21,484 nucleotides of DNA from Bacilli bacterium (GCA_900758495.1 CAAERO010000036.1:1-21484); one strand, 5' to 3'. Shown: positions 1 to 7,610, counted from the stretch's first letter. The notes: generated by a model not told the origin, from the letters alone. A program made the numbers and translations.

Positions 1-2
1 AA

Positions 3-854
3 TTCTCACTTCATGAGAATAATGGAACAACAGGATACAACTGGTTTACCAATACACAAAAATATAACTATGGAACAGGGTATACTTTTGACGAATCAAC
101 TAAAAAATTAACTTTGACTGGTACTATTAAGCAATTAACTTGGAAAGATAATCATGATGAAATAGTAGCAGAAAACTTATATAGTTGTTTAAATACTAGT
201 TGTAATGTAGTTTATAAAGTAACAGGATATCAAAATGATACCACAATGACAGTACAACCAATCTCCTATAGTAGTGATAGTTATTCAGATGCCGTAACAA
301 ATACAACAAATTCTACTATAAAAAACACCTTAGATACTTGGTTTAAGAATAATCTAACAAGTTATGCATCATATCTAGCAGATGAAACATTTTGTAACGA
401 TAGAAGCATTTTGGACGGCTCGGGTTATAAATTAGATTCATATACATTTTATGGAGCATACGACCGTTTGTTGGACAGAAGAACACCAAGCTTAAAATGT
501 GCTCAAGATAATGATAAATTTAAAGTATCAAATGTAAGTACTAAGTTAGATTATCCCATATCACTAATCACAGTAGACGAAGCAGCAATGGCTGGTGGTG
601 TACACAATATACCAAATAGTAATTATTATCTATATAATGGACAAAACTTCTGGACGCTGTCTCCGTCTCACTTCAATTCCGATTTCTCTAGTGCGCTCGT
701 TTGGGACATGTATCCTTCAGGCATGTTGTATCATTGGGGTAGTGTCGAGAATTCCTTCGGGGTCCGTCCAGTTATCAACCTAAAGGCTGATACACAAGTA
801 ACTAAGGGAGATGGAACTGCTTTAAATCCATATGTTTTATCAGAAAAATTTTAA
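3..854 (+). CDS. Surface protein with C-terminal DUF6273-like (GVRPVI) domain, 5' end missing
   Basis: The reading frame is open from the window edge, so the N-terminus lies outside; 283 residues are visible. The C-terminal part has the sequence pattern of DUF6273-type domains: YPISLITVDEAAMAGG, then YLYNGQNFWTLSP, then FGVRPVINLKAD and a closing GDGTALNPYVL. By analogy with the next surface gene (1618-2826), the missing part may hold a signal/anchor segment and a TasA-like domain; that is inference. The enzymatic role, if any, is unknown; such domains are usually in exported proteins. Codons for residues about 217-256 (650-769) differ sharply from the rest of the gene: few A, many C-ending codons, about half GC. 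No clear terminator follows. A TTG at 114 could be mistaken for a start but has no ribosome site and the frame continues upstream. Confidence 0.75.
   Translation, partial: FSLHENNGTTGYNWFTNTQKYNYGTGYTFDESTKKLTLTGTIKQLTWKDNHDEIVAENLYSCLNTSCNVVYKVTGYQNDTTMTVQPISYSSDSYSDAVTNTTNSTIKNTLDTWFKNNLTSYASYLADETFCNDRSILDGSGYKLDSYTFYGAYDRLLDRRTPSLKCAQDNDKFKVSNVSTKLDYPISLITVDEAAMAGGVHNIPNSNYYLYNGQNFWTLSPSHFNSDFSSALVWDMYPSGMLYHWGSVENSFGVRPVINLKADTQVTKGDGTALNPYVLSEKF
650..769 (+). repeat. A-depleted, GC-rich segment; candidate DGR variable repeat
   Basis: By hand count this 120-base segment has about 17 A (14%) and about half G+C, whereas the surroundings are roughly 30% GC. Most codons end in C or T (TTC, CAC, TCC, GAC, GGC, CTC, GTC), unlike neighbouring codon use. 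It covers the residues from WTLSP to GVRP near the gene's 3' end. Diversity-generating retroelements replace template adenines by random bases and leave such A-poor patches at the 3' end of lectin-fold genes. No template copy or reverse transcriptase is visible in the window, so the assignment is inference; a recombined cassette is the alternative. Confidence 0.4.
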
Positions 855-902
855 AAGTAAACTTGACGAGGTCTCCTTTAAATCGATATTTTACTAAAAT
901 AA

Positions 903-936
903 TTCGACAAATATCTCATGGCTCTCTTGATATGAT
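903..936 (+). promoter_or_regulatory. Promoter with Spo0A (0A) box at the -35 position of the SirA-like gene
   Basis: TATGAT at 931-936 is a good -10 and lies 15 bases before the start codon. The -35 position (about 908-913) is a poor match, but a perfect 0A box (TTCGACA, the complement of TGTCGAA) sits at 903-909. Weak -35 elements overlapped by 0A boxes are typical of Spo0A-activated sigma-A promoters. A 7-base match alone is weak: about two are expected by chance in a window of this composition. Confidence 0.4.
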
Positions 937-951
937 TTTAGTGGTGATTAT

Positions 952-1383
952 ATGAGAGAGTTTTTTATTTTTGAAATTAAGGATGAATTTAAGAGTTTGT
1001 ATCAAGAAAAGCCATCTATTCTTTATCAGATATTAGAACAAATTTATTTTTTAGGAGAAGAAAATGCTAAATACGGCTATAGTTTGTTTCGTCAAATAAC
1101 TAAAAAAATAGATAATGATAAACTAAATCAACATATCTATATTAAATATCATCAGTCTATTCCTTATAGTAAACGAAAAGGAACACATTACTATAACGAG
1201 CCAGGCCATGATGAAATTGGTTCTTTAACTGTGAAGAAAAGTTATATGAGACTTAAAACTAATTATTATAATTCTTTTTTCTTGAAAATATTAAATGGTT
1301 TAAATAATAATTATTTTGTATGTGATTTTAAAAATCAAGATTATTTTTTCTTGGAAAATTATAATGAAATCTTATCAAGATAA
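952..1383 (+). CDS. SirA-like protein (sporulation inhibitor of replication family)
   Basis: A 143-residue cytosolic protein with no signal peptide. Its length and layout resemble the Bacillus SirA/YneE family (about 148 residues): an N-terminal segment MREFFIFEIKDEFKSLY corresponding to the family's opening strand and helix, a middle K-x-KGTH segment, and a C-terminal block (FFLKILNGL, then YFVCDFKNQDYFFLEN) corresponding to the family's terminal hydrophobic block. SirA binds the DnaA domain I and blocks new rounds of replication at sporulation onset; in Bacillus subtilis it is switched on by Spo0A. The 0A-like boxes on both sides (903-909 and 1423-1429) would fit this. The resemblance was judged from memory and not by alignment, so the family call is moderate. 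The ribosome site is weak (GTGGTGA at 940-946). Confidence 0.5.
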   Translation: MREFFIFEIKDEFKSLYQEKPSILYQILEQIYFLGEENAKYGYSLFRQITKKIDNDKLNQHIYIKYHQSIPYSKRKGTHYYNEPGHDEIGSLTVKKSYMRLKTNYYNSFFLKILNGLNNNYFVCDFKNQDYFFLENYNEILSR

Positions 1384-1388
1384 TTTAG

Positions 1389-1429
1389 TTGTTAAATATC
1401 AAATATTATGATATTATTAAGATGTCGAA
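1389..1429 (+). promoter_or_regulatory. Promoter with downstream 0A box
   Basis: TTGTTA (1389-1394) and TATTAT (1412-1417) are separated by 17 bases. A perfect TGTCGAA box at 1423-1429 lies where transcription would start, the location of 0A boxes in Spo0A-repressed promoters such as abrB. It precedes the tiny ORF with the nine-G tract and the TasA-like gene. Inferred from motif position only. Confidence 0.35.
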
Positions 1430-1463
1430 GATACTGATAAAAAATAGAAAGTAGGTGTTTAGT

Positions 1464-1526
1464 ATGTATCAATTTTCTAAAGTTAACAAACAATTAACCT
1501 GGGGGGGGGTACTTATTAAACAATAA
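1464..1526 (+). CDS. 20-residue ORF containing a G9 homopolymer
   Basis: ATG 1464 follows a GTAGGTG ribosome-site-like sequence. The ORF reads MYQFSKVNKQLTWGGVLIKQ and contains nine consecutive G at 1501-1509. With eight G the frame would run on to about 1563 and end in KITFFNSVKMTG; with ten it would stop after WGGGTY. No family is recognised. It could be a leader peptide, a phase-variable switch, or a chance ORF around a regulatory tract upstream of the surface gene at 1618. Confidence 0.3.
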   Translation: MYQFSKVNKQLTWGGVLIKQ

Positions 1527-1617
1527 AATCACTTTCTTTAATAGTGTAAAAATGACGGGATAGGAGTAACTTATTCTGTTTTTTTGTGTTTCTTAATAGG
1601 AAAAGAGGTTATAAAAG

Positions 1618-2826
1618 ATGAAATCTAAAAGACAAAATATATTTTTAATCATAATACTTGTAATATTAATATCTATTACACTAGGAATATCTTATGCTTT
1701 TTTGCAAACTAGTTTCTTTGCAAGTAAAGAAAGTATCTTAAAAGTAGGAAGTTTATCACTTGTATTAGATGAATCAAAAGGTAATGCAATAACTGTATCA
1801 GCAGATGGACCACTATCTGATGATGAAGGAGTTAATTTGGATAATTATTATGCATTTAAATTAACTAATAATGGAAAAGTAGCTTCGCAATATACAATTT
1901 ATTTAGATGACCAACCACTAGACGATGGTGATGTTAGAATTAATCAAAAATATATTCATTATAGTTTAGAAAAAGATGAATCTAATAATATAGCTAAATC
2001 ATTAACGGGAAATCAAAAACTAGAAAGTGGAATAATTAACAGTAAACAAACTATCAACTATAAATTAAGATTATGGTTTTCTAGTGATATGACGATAGAA
2101 GAAGAAAATAAAGTCTTTAAAGCAAAACTAAGGATAGAGGGAATATCTACTAGTGAAGAAAGTTTAAATAAAAAGTGTCAAGATGCAGGAGGAGATTCAT
2201 TTATTGATGGAGAATGTAGAAAATACTATGTAATGAAAAATAATTTAGTTAATATGGAAAAAGTTAGTTTTGGAAATGAAAATGATGGTGATAAAATTAA
2301 TCATATTTATGATTCTTCAACAAGAACTTGGTCTATAAATTATATTGGTATTAATAAATGGTTTGGACTCTACATAATTCCAACTCCTGAATCTGTTAAA
2401 CATCTTTACTATGGATACTATGTATCTAACTGTCCTACTTTTAATGACCAAGTAGAGTTTTCTTACAACAACAAACCTATATATTCCACTCTTTCTCTTT
2501 CAAAACTAAATAATAATATGTATTCGTATTATTATAGATTATCGGATGATATAGATATAAATAAAATTACTAAATATTCTAGTTATCTTCAATATAATCT
2601 ATTTCCTAAGACAACTGAGTTGTCACCAACTTATACGCTAAGTAATTATAAAGTTATTGATTTAACTTTAATGTTTGGAGAAGGTAATGAACCTAGTAGA
2701 GAGTGGTGCGATAAGAATCTAAGTGATTATATAGAATATAATGAGACTGGTATTAAGACTCCTATTAGTGATATAAACTATACTGGTAAGACCAGTTATT
2801 ATGATGTTATTTCAATATCTAAATAG
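1618..2826 (+). CDS. TasA/camelysin-like anchored surface protein with a C-terminal lectin-like region
   Basis: 402 residues. Residues about 8-28 form a hydrophobic signal/anchor segment, followed by a region (KVGSLSLVLDE, then YYAFKLTNNGKVASQYTIYLDD) resembling the TasA/CalY family, in which a leader precedes a beta-rich fibre domain. From about residue 205 a second region begins with NLVNMEKVSFGNEN and ends with VIDLTLMFGEGNEPSREW; the last is close to the DLTKMFGAGNEPT motif seen in phage tail and gut surface proteins with beta-sandwich carbohydrate-binding folds. TasA-like proteins form extracellular fibres; here the lectin-like part could be the adhesive end. Both assignments are by motif, and the function is inference. 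The ribosome site is AGAGG near 1603; the nine-G tract lies about 110 bases upstream. Confidence 0.6.
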   Translation: MKSKRQNIFLIIILVILISITLGISYAFLQTSFFASKESILKVGSLSLVLDESKGNAITVSADGPLSDDEGVNLDNYYAFKLTNNGKVASQYTIYLDDQPLDDGDVRINQKYIHYSLEKDESNNIAKSLTGNQKLESGIINSKQTINYKLRLWFSSDMTIEEENKVFKAKLRIEGISTSEESLNKKCQDAGGDSFIDGECRKYYVMKNNLVNMEKVSFGNENDGDKINHIYDSSTRTWSINYIGINKWFGLYIIPTPESVKHLYYGYYVSNCPTFNDQVEFSYNNKPIYSTLSLSKLNNNMYSYYYRLSDDIDINKITKYSSYLQYNLFPKTTELSPTYTLSNYKVIDLTLMFGEGNEPSREWCDKNLSDYIEYNETGIKTPISDINYTGKTSYYDVISISK

Positions 2827-2839
2827 TAGTAAAAAACTC

Positions 2840-2869
2840 TTGACAAAATCTTAGTATTTTCATTATTCT
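2840..2869 (+). promoter_or_regulatory. Sigma-A promoter of the MBL hydrolase gene
   Basis: TTGACA at 2840-2845 and TATTCT at 2864-2869 with an 18-base spacer, followed by the strong ribosome site GAGGAGG at about 2882 before ATG 2897. Confidence 0.55.
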
Positions 2870-2896
2870 AGTAGATAGAATGAGGAGGAATAAAAG

Positions 2897-3424
2897 ATGG
2901 AAATAGTTAGAGTGGTAACTGGAACATTAGATGAAAACTGTTATGTACTAAAAATTGATGATAAATGTTTATTAATAGACCCAGGAGCAGATGCTGATAA
3001 GATAAAAGAAGCGATGGGTTCTACTAAATTATTGGGAATATTAGTAACACATTCACATTTTGACCATGTTGGAGCTTTAAGAGAATTTCTTAAAAAAAAT
3101 AGGAAACTAATGGTTTATAAGAAAAGTAATTTACAAGACTTGGTAGAAAAAGAAATAGGTCCTTTTAAATTTAAATGTTATTATACTCCAGGACATAGTA
3201 GTGATTCAGTTAGTTTTTACTTTAGAGAAGAAAATTCTTTATTTGTAGGGGACTTTATCTTTAAAGAAACTATTGGTAGGACAGATTTACCGACAGGTAA
3301 CAGTATTGATATGCAAAAATCTTTAACAAAACTAGTGGAATTTAATGATGATACTAAAATATATTCTGGTCATGGTGAAGAAACAACATTAGAATTAGAA
3401 AGAAAAAATAACCCATATCTATAA
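2897..3424 (+). CDS. MBL-fold metallo-hydrolase (glyoxalase II-like)
   Basis: 175 residues, a compact metallo-beta-lactamase-fold hydrolase of the cytosolic YqgX/GloB-like group. Seen: the THSHFDHVG metal motif (H52, H54, D56, H57), PGHSSDS with H100, GDFIF with bridging D119, GRTDLPTGN, and the final SGHGEETT with H159. All the usual metal ligands are therefore present for a dinuclear zinc or iron site. The family cleaves thioesters such as S-lactoylglutathione analogues, but substrates are rarely known in glutathione-poor Firmicutes. At 175 residues it is somewhat shorter than typical relatives (about 205-210). It is the first of a colinear gene series, though the next gene has its own extended -10. 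Confidence 0.85.
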   Translation: MEIVRVVTGTLDENCYVLKIDDKCLLIDPGADADKIKEAMGSTKLLGILVTHSHFDHVGALREFLKKNRKLMVYKKSNLQDLVEKEIGPFKFKCYYTPGHSSDSVSFYFREENSLFVGDFIFKETIGRTDLPTGNSIDMQKSLTKLVEFNDDTKIYSGHGEETTLELERKNNPYL

Positions 3425-3430
3425 TATCTA

Positions 3431-3439
3431 TGATATAAT
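3431..3439 (+). promoter_or_regulatory. Extended -10 promoter
   Basis: TGATATAAT is a perfect extended -10 (TG, one base, TATAAT) with no good -35, 27 bases before ATG 3467. The same nine bases occur at 12211-12219. Confidence 0.5.
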
Positions 3440-3466
3440 CAAAGAAAGAAGAGAAAGGTGGTTATT

Positions 3467-3781
3467 ATGTATATTGATTTAATTGTTCTAATAGTTCTAA
3501 TTTTACTAGTTATTATGTTTTTTAGACAGTTTTCTAGTTTTGTTTACTTTATAGCAATTACTGATATATTTCTTAGAATATTAACATATATAGGACAAAA
3601 TATTCCCTTGCAAGATGTATCAGCAGTAATAGATAAATATATACCAAAAAGTATTTTAAGTATATTAGGAAGTTATACAAATGGACTTTTATATGAAATA
3701 CTGGCATGGATATTCATCGTTATAATGATTATATTTGAAGCATATATCATTAAATTCTTTATTAAGAAAAAGAAGGTGTAA
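3467..3781 (+). CDS. Small unknown membrane protein
   Basis: 104 residues from ATG 3467, which has the ribosome site GAAAGGTGG in front; an in-frame GTG at 3458 lies inside that site and is unlikely to be used. The protein is hydrophobic with an N-terminal membrane segment (about residues 3-20), a probable middle one, and a C-terminal segment (about 78-100) followed by KKKKV, which suggests a cytosolic C-terminus. No family is recognised. It is two bases from the next gene (GTG 3784), so the two are probably co-transcribed and perhaps partners at the membrane. Confidence 0.65.
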   Translation: MYIDLIVLIVLILLVIMFFRQFSSFVYFIAITDIFLRILTYIGQNIPLQDVSAVIDKYIPKSILSILGSYTNGLLYEILAWIFIVIMIIFEAYIIKFFIKKKKV

Positions 3782-3783
3782 AA

Positions 3784-4419
3784 GTGAAACAGGGAACTTT
3801 GAAAAAATTTGTTATAACAGTAATAATATTAGAAATACTAGTTGGTGCTATCTATTACGGTTATAAAAAAATAGGAACTAGTTCTGATGGTACTAGTGAT
3901 TTATCATTAAAAGATAAAACAGTAATAACTCTTTATAAAAAAATAGCTCATGAGGATTTAGAAATACTTGATGTAATGGAAAATAAAGCTATGTTATATT
4001 ATGCTTATTGGAATATAGATGATAAAGAAACTATAAATTGTGAGGTAGTAGATAGTAAAAAAGATGGTTATACTTGTGATGGATTAGTTACTTTTGTTGA
4101 GAAAAGTGATTTAGAAAAAGCTGTTAAAAACCTATATGGAAAAGATATTACTGTCCAAGTAGAAAGTTTTGAAGTAGATAAAAAACACTATGCTGTTTAT
4201 GATGAATCCCATAAAGGAATAGTAGTATTTTCTAAAGAAGATAATTCTTCTCCCATTAATCTAAAACTTATTAATGCTAAAAAAGATGGGGATAAAATCT
4301 TATTAACAACCCAAGTATTAGATGGTATTTATGGAACAGTTAAAGAAACTTATCAGTATACATTTATAAAAACTGGAAAAAAATATTATTTGACAAAAAA
4401 AGAGAAAGTAAAGGCGTGA
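3784..4419 (+). CDS. Unknown single-span membrane-anchored protein
   Basis: 211 residues starting at GTG 3784, supported by AAGAAGGTG immediately upstream. Residues about 8-26 form a membrane segment, and the rest (charged, beta-rich by composition) should be outside the cell. There is no lipobox cysteine. Two cysteines, in INCEV and YTCDG, are close enough for a disulphide. No family is recognised. It sits between the small membrane protein (two-base gap) and the YqeY gene (six-base gap), so it belongs to a three-gene transcription unit ending at the terminator at 4863-4893. Confidence 0.65.
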   Translation: MKQGTLKKFVITVIILEILVGAIYYGYKKIGTSSDGTSDLSLKDKTVITLYKKIAHEDLEILDVMENKAMLYYAYWNIDDKETINCEVVDSKKDGYTCDGLVTFVEKSDLEKAVKNLYGKDITVQVESFEVDKKHYAVYDESHKGIVVFSKEDNSSPINLKLINAKKDGDKILLTTQVLDGIYGTVKETYQYTFIKTGKKYYLTKKEKVKA

Positions 4420-4425
4420 TTAAAT

Positions 4426-4863
4426 ATGTATGATAAGATTAAAAGTGAAATAGTAGAAGCAATGAAAGCTCATAATAAAGAAAGACTAGCAGTATTAAGA
4501 ATGGTAAAAGCAGCTGTTGATTTAGACCATATCGATAATAAAGTTGAAATTAATGATGACTTAGTTTTAAGTGTAATATTAAAGCAAGTAAAGATGCGAG
4601 AAGACTCTATTGAACAGTATTCTAAGAGTGCTAGAAGTGATCTTGTTGAAAAGGAAACAATGGAATTAAATACTTTGAAAGAATTTTTACCAGCACCATT
4701 AACTGAAGAAGAATTAGATCAATTACTTACAGAAGCTCTTGAAGAAGTTAAACCAACTGGTATGAAAGATATGGGCAAAGTAATGGGATATTTATCACCT
4801 AAAGTAAAAGGAAGAACAGATCAAAAAGCTTTAGCAGTAAAAATTAAAGAAAGATTACAATAA
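4426..4863 (+). CDS. GatB/YqeY domain-containing protein
   Basis: 145 residues, the standard length for YqeY. Visible family features are MKAHNKERLAVLRMVKAA near the N-terminus, the middle RSDLVEKETMELNTLKEFLP with the conserved E-L-x-x-L-x-x-FLP pattern, and the C-terminal block GMKDMGKVMGYLSPKVKGR followed by a helix. The domain is related to the tail of the GatB subunit of the tRNA amidotransferase and is thought to bind tRNA, but the physiological role of free YqeY is not established. It is the last gene before a strong terminator. Confidence 0.9.
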   Translation: MYDKIKSEIVEAMKAHNKERLAVLRMVKAAVDLDHIDNKVEINDDLVLSVILKQVKMREDSIEQYSKSARSDLVEKETMELNTLKEFLPAPLTEEELDQLLTEALEEVKPTGMKDMGKVMGYLSPKVKGRTDQKALAVKIKERLQ

Positions 4864-4893
4864 AACTTTTCCTATTAGGAGGGAAAAGTTTTT
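4863..4893 (+). terminator. Intrinsic terminator after yqeY-like gene
   Basis: A 10-bp perfect stem (AAACTTTTCC with GGAAAAGTTT), a nine-base loop, and a T tract. It overlaps the stop codon of the YqeY gene. Its loop holds AGGAGG-like bases, but the rnhB ribosome site is the separate GGAGGG at 4899-4904. Confidence 0.8.
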
Positions 4894-4907
4894 CACTTGG
4901 AGGGTAT

Positions 4908-5522
4908 ATGGAAATAGATAATTATAAATATGAAAGAGAATTAAGAGAAAAAGGAATTAATTTAATAGCAGGTGTAGATGAAGTGGGAAGAGGTCCTTTA
5001 GTAGGACCAGTTGTTACCGCTTGTGTAATATTGCCAGAAAAGTTTAATTTACCACACTTAACTGATAGCAAGAAATTAACTGAAAAAAGAAGAGAAGAAC
5101 TTTATAAAAAAATACAGGAACAGGCTTTAGGAATAGGAATAGGTATAGTTGATAATGAAGAAATAGATAAAATTAATATTTTAAATGCAACTAAGAAAGC
5201 AATGAAGATGGCAATTAATAATTGTAAAATTAAGCCAGAACATGTCTTAATAGATGCTGTGAAATTAGATATAGATATACCAACAACTTCTATAATTAAA
5301 GGTGATTTAAAAAGTATCACTATTTCAGCAGCTAGTGTTATTGCAAAAGTAACAAGAGATCACATGTTATACGAATTAGATAAAAAATATCCAATGTATG
5401 ACTTTAAACATAATAAAGGTTATCCCACTAAGAAGCATATTGAAGCGATTATGGAATATGGTATTATTAAAGAACATCGTAGAAGTTACTCTCCTGTTAA
5501 AGAATATGTAAATAATAAGTAA
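4908..5522 (+). CDS. rnhB: Ribonuclease HII
   Basis: 204 residues. RNase HII cuts RNA in RNA/DNA hybrids and nicks 5' of single ribonucleotides in DNA. The signature GVDEVGRGPLVGPV gives catalytic D24 and E25; LIDAVKLD gives D116; KGDLKSITISAASVIAKV gives D133, so all four carboxylates are present. DSKKL (53-57) and the C-terminal HNKGYPTKKH and HRRSY motifs are also typical. The ATG has the ribosome site GGAGGG with good spacing. The gene sits just after a terminator and before topA, a genome-maintenance neighbourhood as in Bacillus, although sucCD and dprA that lie between them there are absent. Confidence 0.95.
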   Translation: MEIDNYKYERELREKGINLIAGVDEVGRGPLVGPVVTACVILPEKFNLPHLTDSKKLTEKRREELYKKIQEQALGIGIGIVDNEEIDKINILNATKKAMKMAINNCKIKPEHVLIDAVKLDIDIPTTSIIKGDLKSITISAASVIAKVTRDHMLYELDKKYPMYDFKHNKGYPTKKHIEAIMEYGIIKEHRRSYSPVKEYVNNK

Positions 5523-5536
5523 ATTTCTAAAAATGC

Positions 5537-5566
5537 TTGACAATAATAGTAATTATTAGATATAAG
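5537..5566 (+). promoter_or_regulatory. Sigma-A promoter of topA
   Basis: TTGACA (5537-5542), an 18-base spacer and TATAAG (5561-5566); the ribosome site AAGGAGG follows at about 5577 before ATG 5589. Confidence 0.65.
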
Positions 5567-5588
5567 AATATGGAAAAGGAGGAGCTTT

Positions 5589-7610
5589 ATGACAAAGAAC
5601 TTAGTAATAGTAGAAAGTCCTAGTAAGAGTAAAACTATTGAAAAATATCTTGGTAAAGATTATAAAGTAGTATCTAGTAAAGGGCATATTAGAGATTTAG
5701 CAACTAGTGGTAAGTTAGGACTAGGAGTTGACATAGAAGATGGTTTTAAACCTAATTATGTTCCTTTAAAAGGAAAAAGTAAACTAATAAAAGAATTAAA
5801 GAAAGATGTTAAAGATAGTGATCATATTATTTTAGCAACCGACCCAGATAGGGAAGGGGAAGCCATCTCTTGGCACTTAAAAGAAGCTTTAAATATTAAA
5901 GATAATGATTATTCACGTGTTTTATTTCATGAAATAACAAAAGATAGTGTCTTAGAAGCAATTAAACATGAGGGTAAGATTGACCAGAATTTGGTTAAGA
6001 GTCAAGAAACTAGAAGAATATTAGATAGAATCATTGGTTTTAGATTATCCAAGTTATTACAATCTAAAATTAAAGCGAAGAGTGCTGGTCGTGTTCAAAG
6101 TGTTGCCTTAAAGCTAATTGTTGATAGAGAAAGAGAAATTGAAGCTTTTAAGCAAGAAGAATACTACACTATTACGGCTTATTTTGATTCTGTAGCTGCT
6201 AATCTTTTTGAATATAAAGATAATGAAATTAAATTAAGTTCTAAAGAAGAAGCTGATAAAGTTCTTGCCACTTTGACTGATAATTATAAGGTCTATTCTG
6301 TAGAAGAAAAGCTTAAGAATAAGAAAAGTAAAGCTCCTTTTACGACGTCAACTTTGCAACAAGAAGCAGCTAATAAATTAGGTTTTCCTACTAAGAAAAC
6401 AATGATGATAGCGCAAAAGCTTTACGAAGGAATTGATCTTGGTAGTGAAACTACTGGATTAATAACTTATATGAGAACTGATTCTATTCGTTTATCTGAT
6501 GAGTTTATTCATAATACTTTCAATTTTATTGAAAAAAACTATGGTAAAGAATATATTGGTTACCCTAAACAAGCTAAGAAGAAAGATAATGTTCAAGATG
6601 CTCATGAAGGCATAAGACCAACTAGTATTCTAAGACGTCCAGAAGATGTTAAGAGTTATTTATCAAGTGATGAGTTTAAATTATATCGTCTAATTTATTA
6701 TAGAGCTTTAGCTAGTTTAATGGCAGATGCTAAGGTTAACCAGACAACAGTATTGTTTGATAATAATGATTATCATTTTAAAGCAACAGGTAGTGTTATC
6801 ATATTCAAAGGTTATTTAGAAGTCTATGCTACATATGAAACTAATGAAGAAAATTACTTATCAATTTTTGTTAAGGATGAGGTAAGACAAGCCACTGATT
6901 TAGTTAGTGAACAACATTTTACTAAGCCACCAGCTAGATATACAGAGGCCTCTCTTGTTAAGAAAATGGAAGAGTTAGGAATAGGACGTCCATCAACTTA
7001 TGCTCAAACGATTGATACCTTGAAACAACGTGCCTATGTTACTTTAGAAGAAAAAAAGTTTCATCCAACTGAGGTAGGAGTGGAGACAACTGATAAGTTG
7101 CAGGAGTTCTTTAAAGATTTAATTAATGTTGAATATACTAGAGAAATGGAAGAAGATTTGGACAAGATTGCTAGTGGGGAACTTGTTTGGAATGAAGTAT
7201 TAAAAGAATTTTATGATGAATTTGAACCACGTGTTGAGAAAGCTTTTGATGAGATGGAAAAAGCACCAGATCAAGAGACTGGTGAACTTTGTCCAGAATG
7301 TTCTCATCCCTTAGTTATAAGAAAGGGTAGATATGGTGAATTTATTGCTTGTAGTAACTATCCAGAATGTAAATATGTTAAAAAAGAAGAAAAACAAGTT
7401 GTAGAAGTAGCACATTGTCCTAATTGTGATGGAATGATTTTAGAGAGAAAGACAAGACGTGGTAAAACTTTTTACGGTTGTAGCAATTATCCTAAATGTA
7501 AAACAGCCTTTTGGGATAAACCTTTAGAAGAAAAGTGTCCTGACTGTGGTTCGTTACTTTTAGAACATAATAATGAAATTAAATGCAGTAGTTGTGATTA
7601 TACGAAATAG
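5589..7610 (+). CDS. topA: DNA topoisomerase I (type IA)
   Basis: 673 residues. Relaxes negative supercoils through a transient 5'-phosphotyrosine. Toprim domain at residues 1-115 with E9 (VIVESPSKSKTIEKYLG) and the D85-D87-E89 triad in TDPDREGEA. The catalytic tyrosine is Y294 in GLITYMRTDS; QDAHEGIRPT and GIGRPSTYA are further core motifs. The C-terminus carries three zinc-ribbon modules with cysteines at 568/571/588/594, 610/613/631/637 and 650/653/666/669; the last is shortened. This is the normal Firmicute architecture. It has its own promoter and ends at a terminator that overlaps the end of the opposing XRE gene. Confidence 0.97.
   Translation: MTKNLVIVESPSKSKTIEKYLGKDYKVVSSKGHIRDLATSGKLGLGVDIEDGFKPNYVPLKGKSKLIKELKKDVKDSDHIILATDPDREGEAISWHLKEALNIKDNDYSRVLFHEITKDSVLEAIKHEGKIDQNLVKSQETRRILDRIIGFRLSKLLQSKIKAKSAGRVQSVALKLIVDREREIEAFKQEEYYTITAYFDSVAANLFEYKDNEIKLSSKEEADKVLATLTDNYKVYSVEEKLKNKKSKAPFTTSTLQQEAANKLGFPTKKTMMIAQKLYEGIDLGSETTGLITYMRTDSIRLSDEFIHNTFNFIEKNYGKEYIGYPKQAKKKDNVQDAHEGIRPTSILRRPEDVKSYLSSDEFKLYRLIYYRALASLMADAKVNQTTVLFDNNDYHFKATGSVIIFKGYLEVYATYETNEENYLSIFVKDEVRQATDLVSEQHFTKPPARYTEASLVKKMEELGIGRPSTYAQTIDTLKQRAYVTLEEKKFHPTEVGVETTDKLQEFFKDLINVEYTREMEEDLDKIASGELVWNEVLKEFYDEFEPRVEKAFDEMEKAPDQETGELCPECSHPLVIRKGRYGEFIACSNYPECKYVKKEEKQVVEVAHCPNCDGMILERKTRRGKTFYGCSNYPKCKTAFWDKPLEEKCPDCGSLLLEHNNEIKCSSCDYTK

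Noticed and set aside
863..890. TTGACG / GATATT promoter candidate after the DUF6273-like gene
   Set aside because: The -10 is poor and the TATGAT at 931-936 is better placed for the next gene.
5102..5320. Minus-strand 72-residue ORF inside rnhB
   Set aside because: Antisense to conserved catalytic sequence and without a ribosome site.
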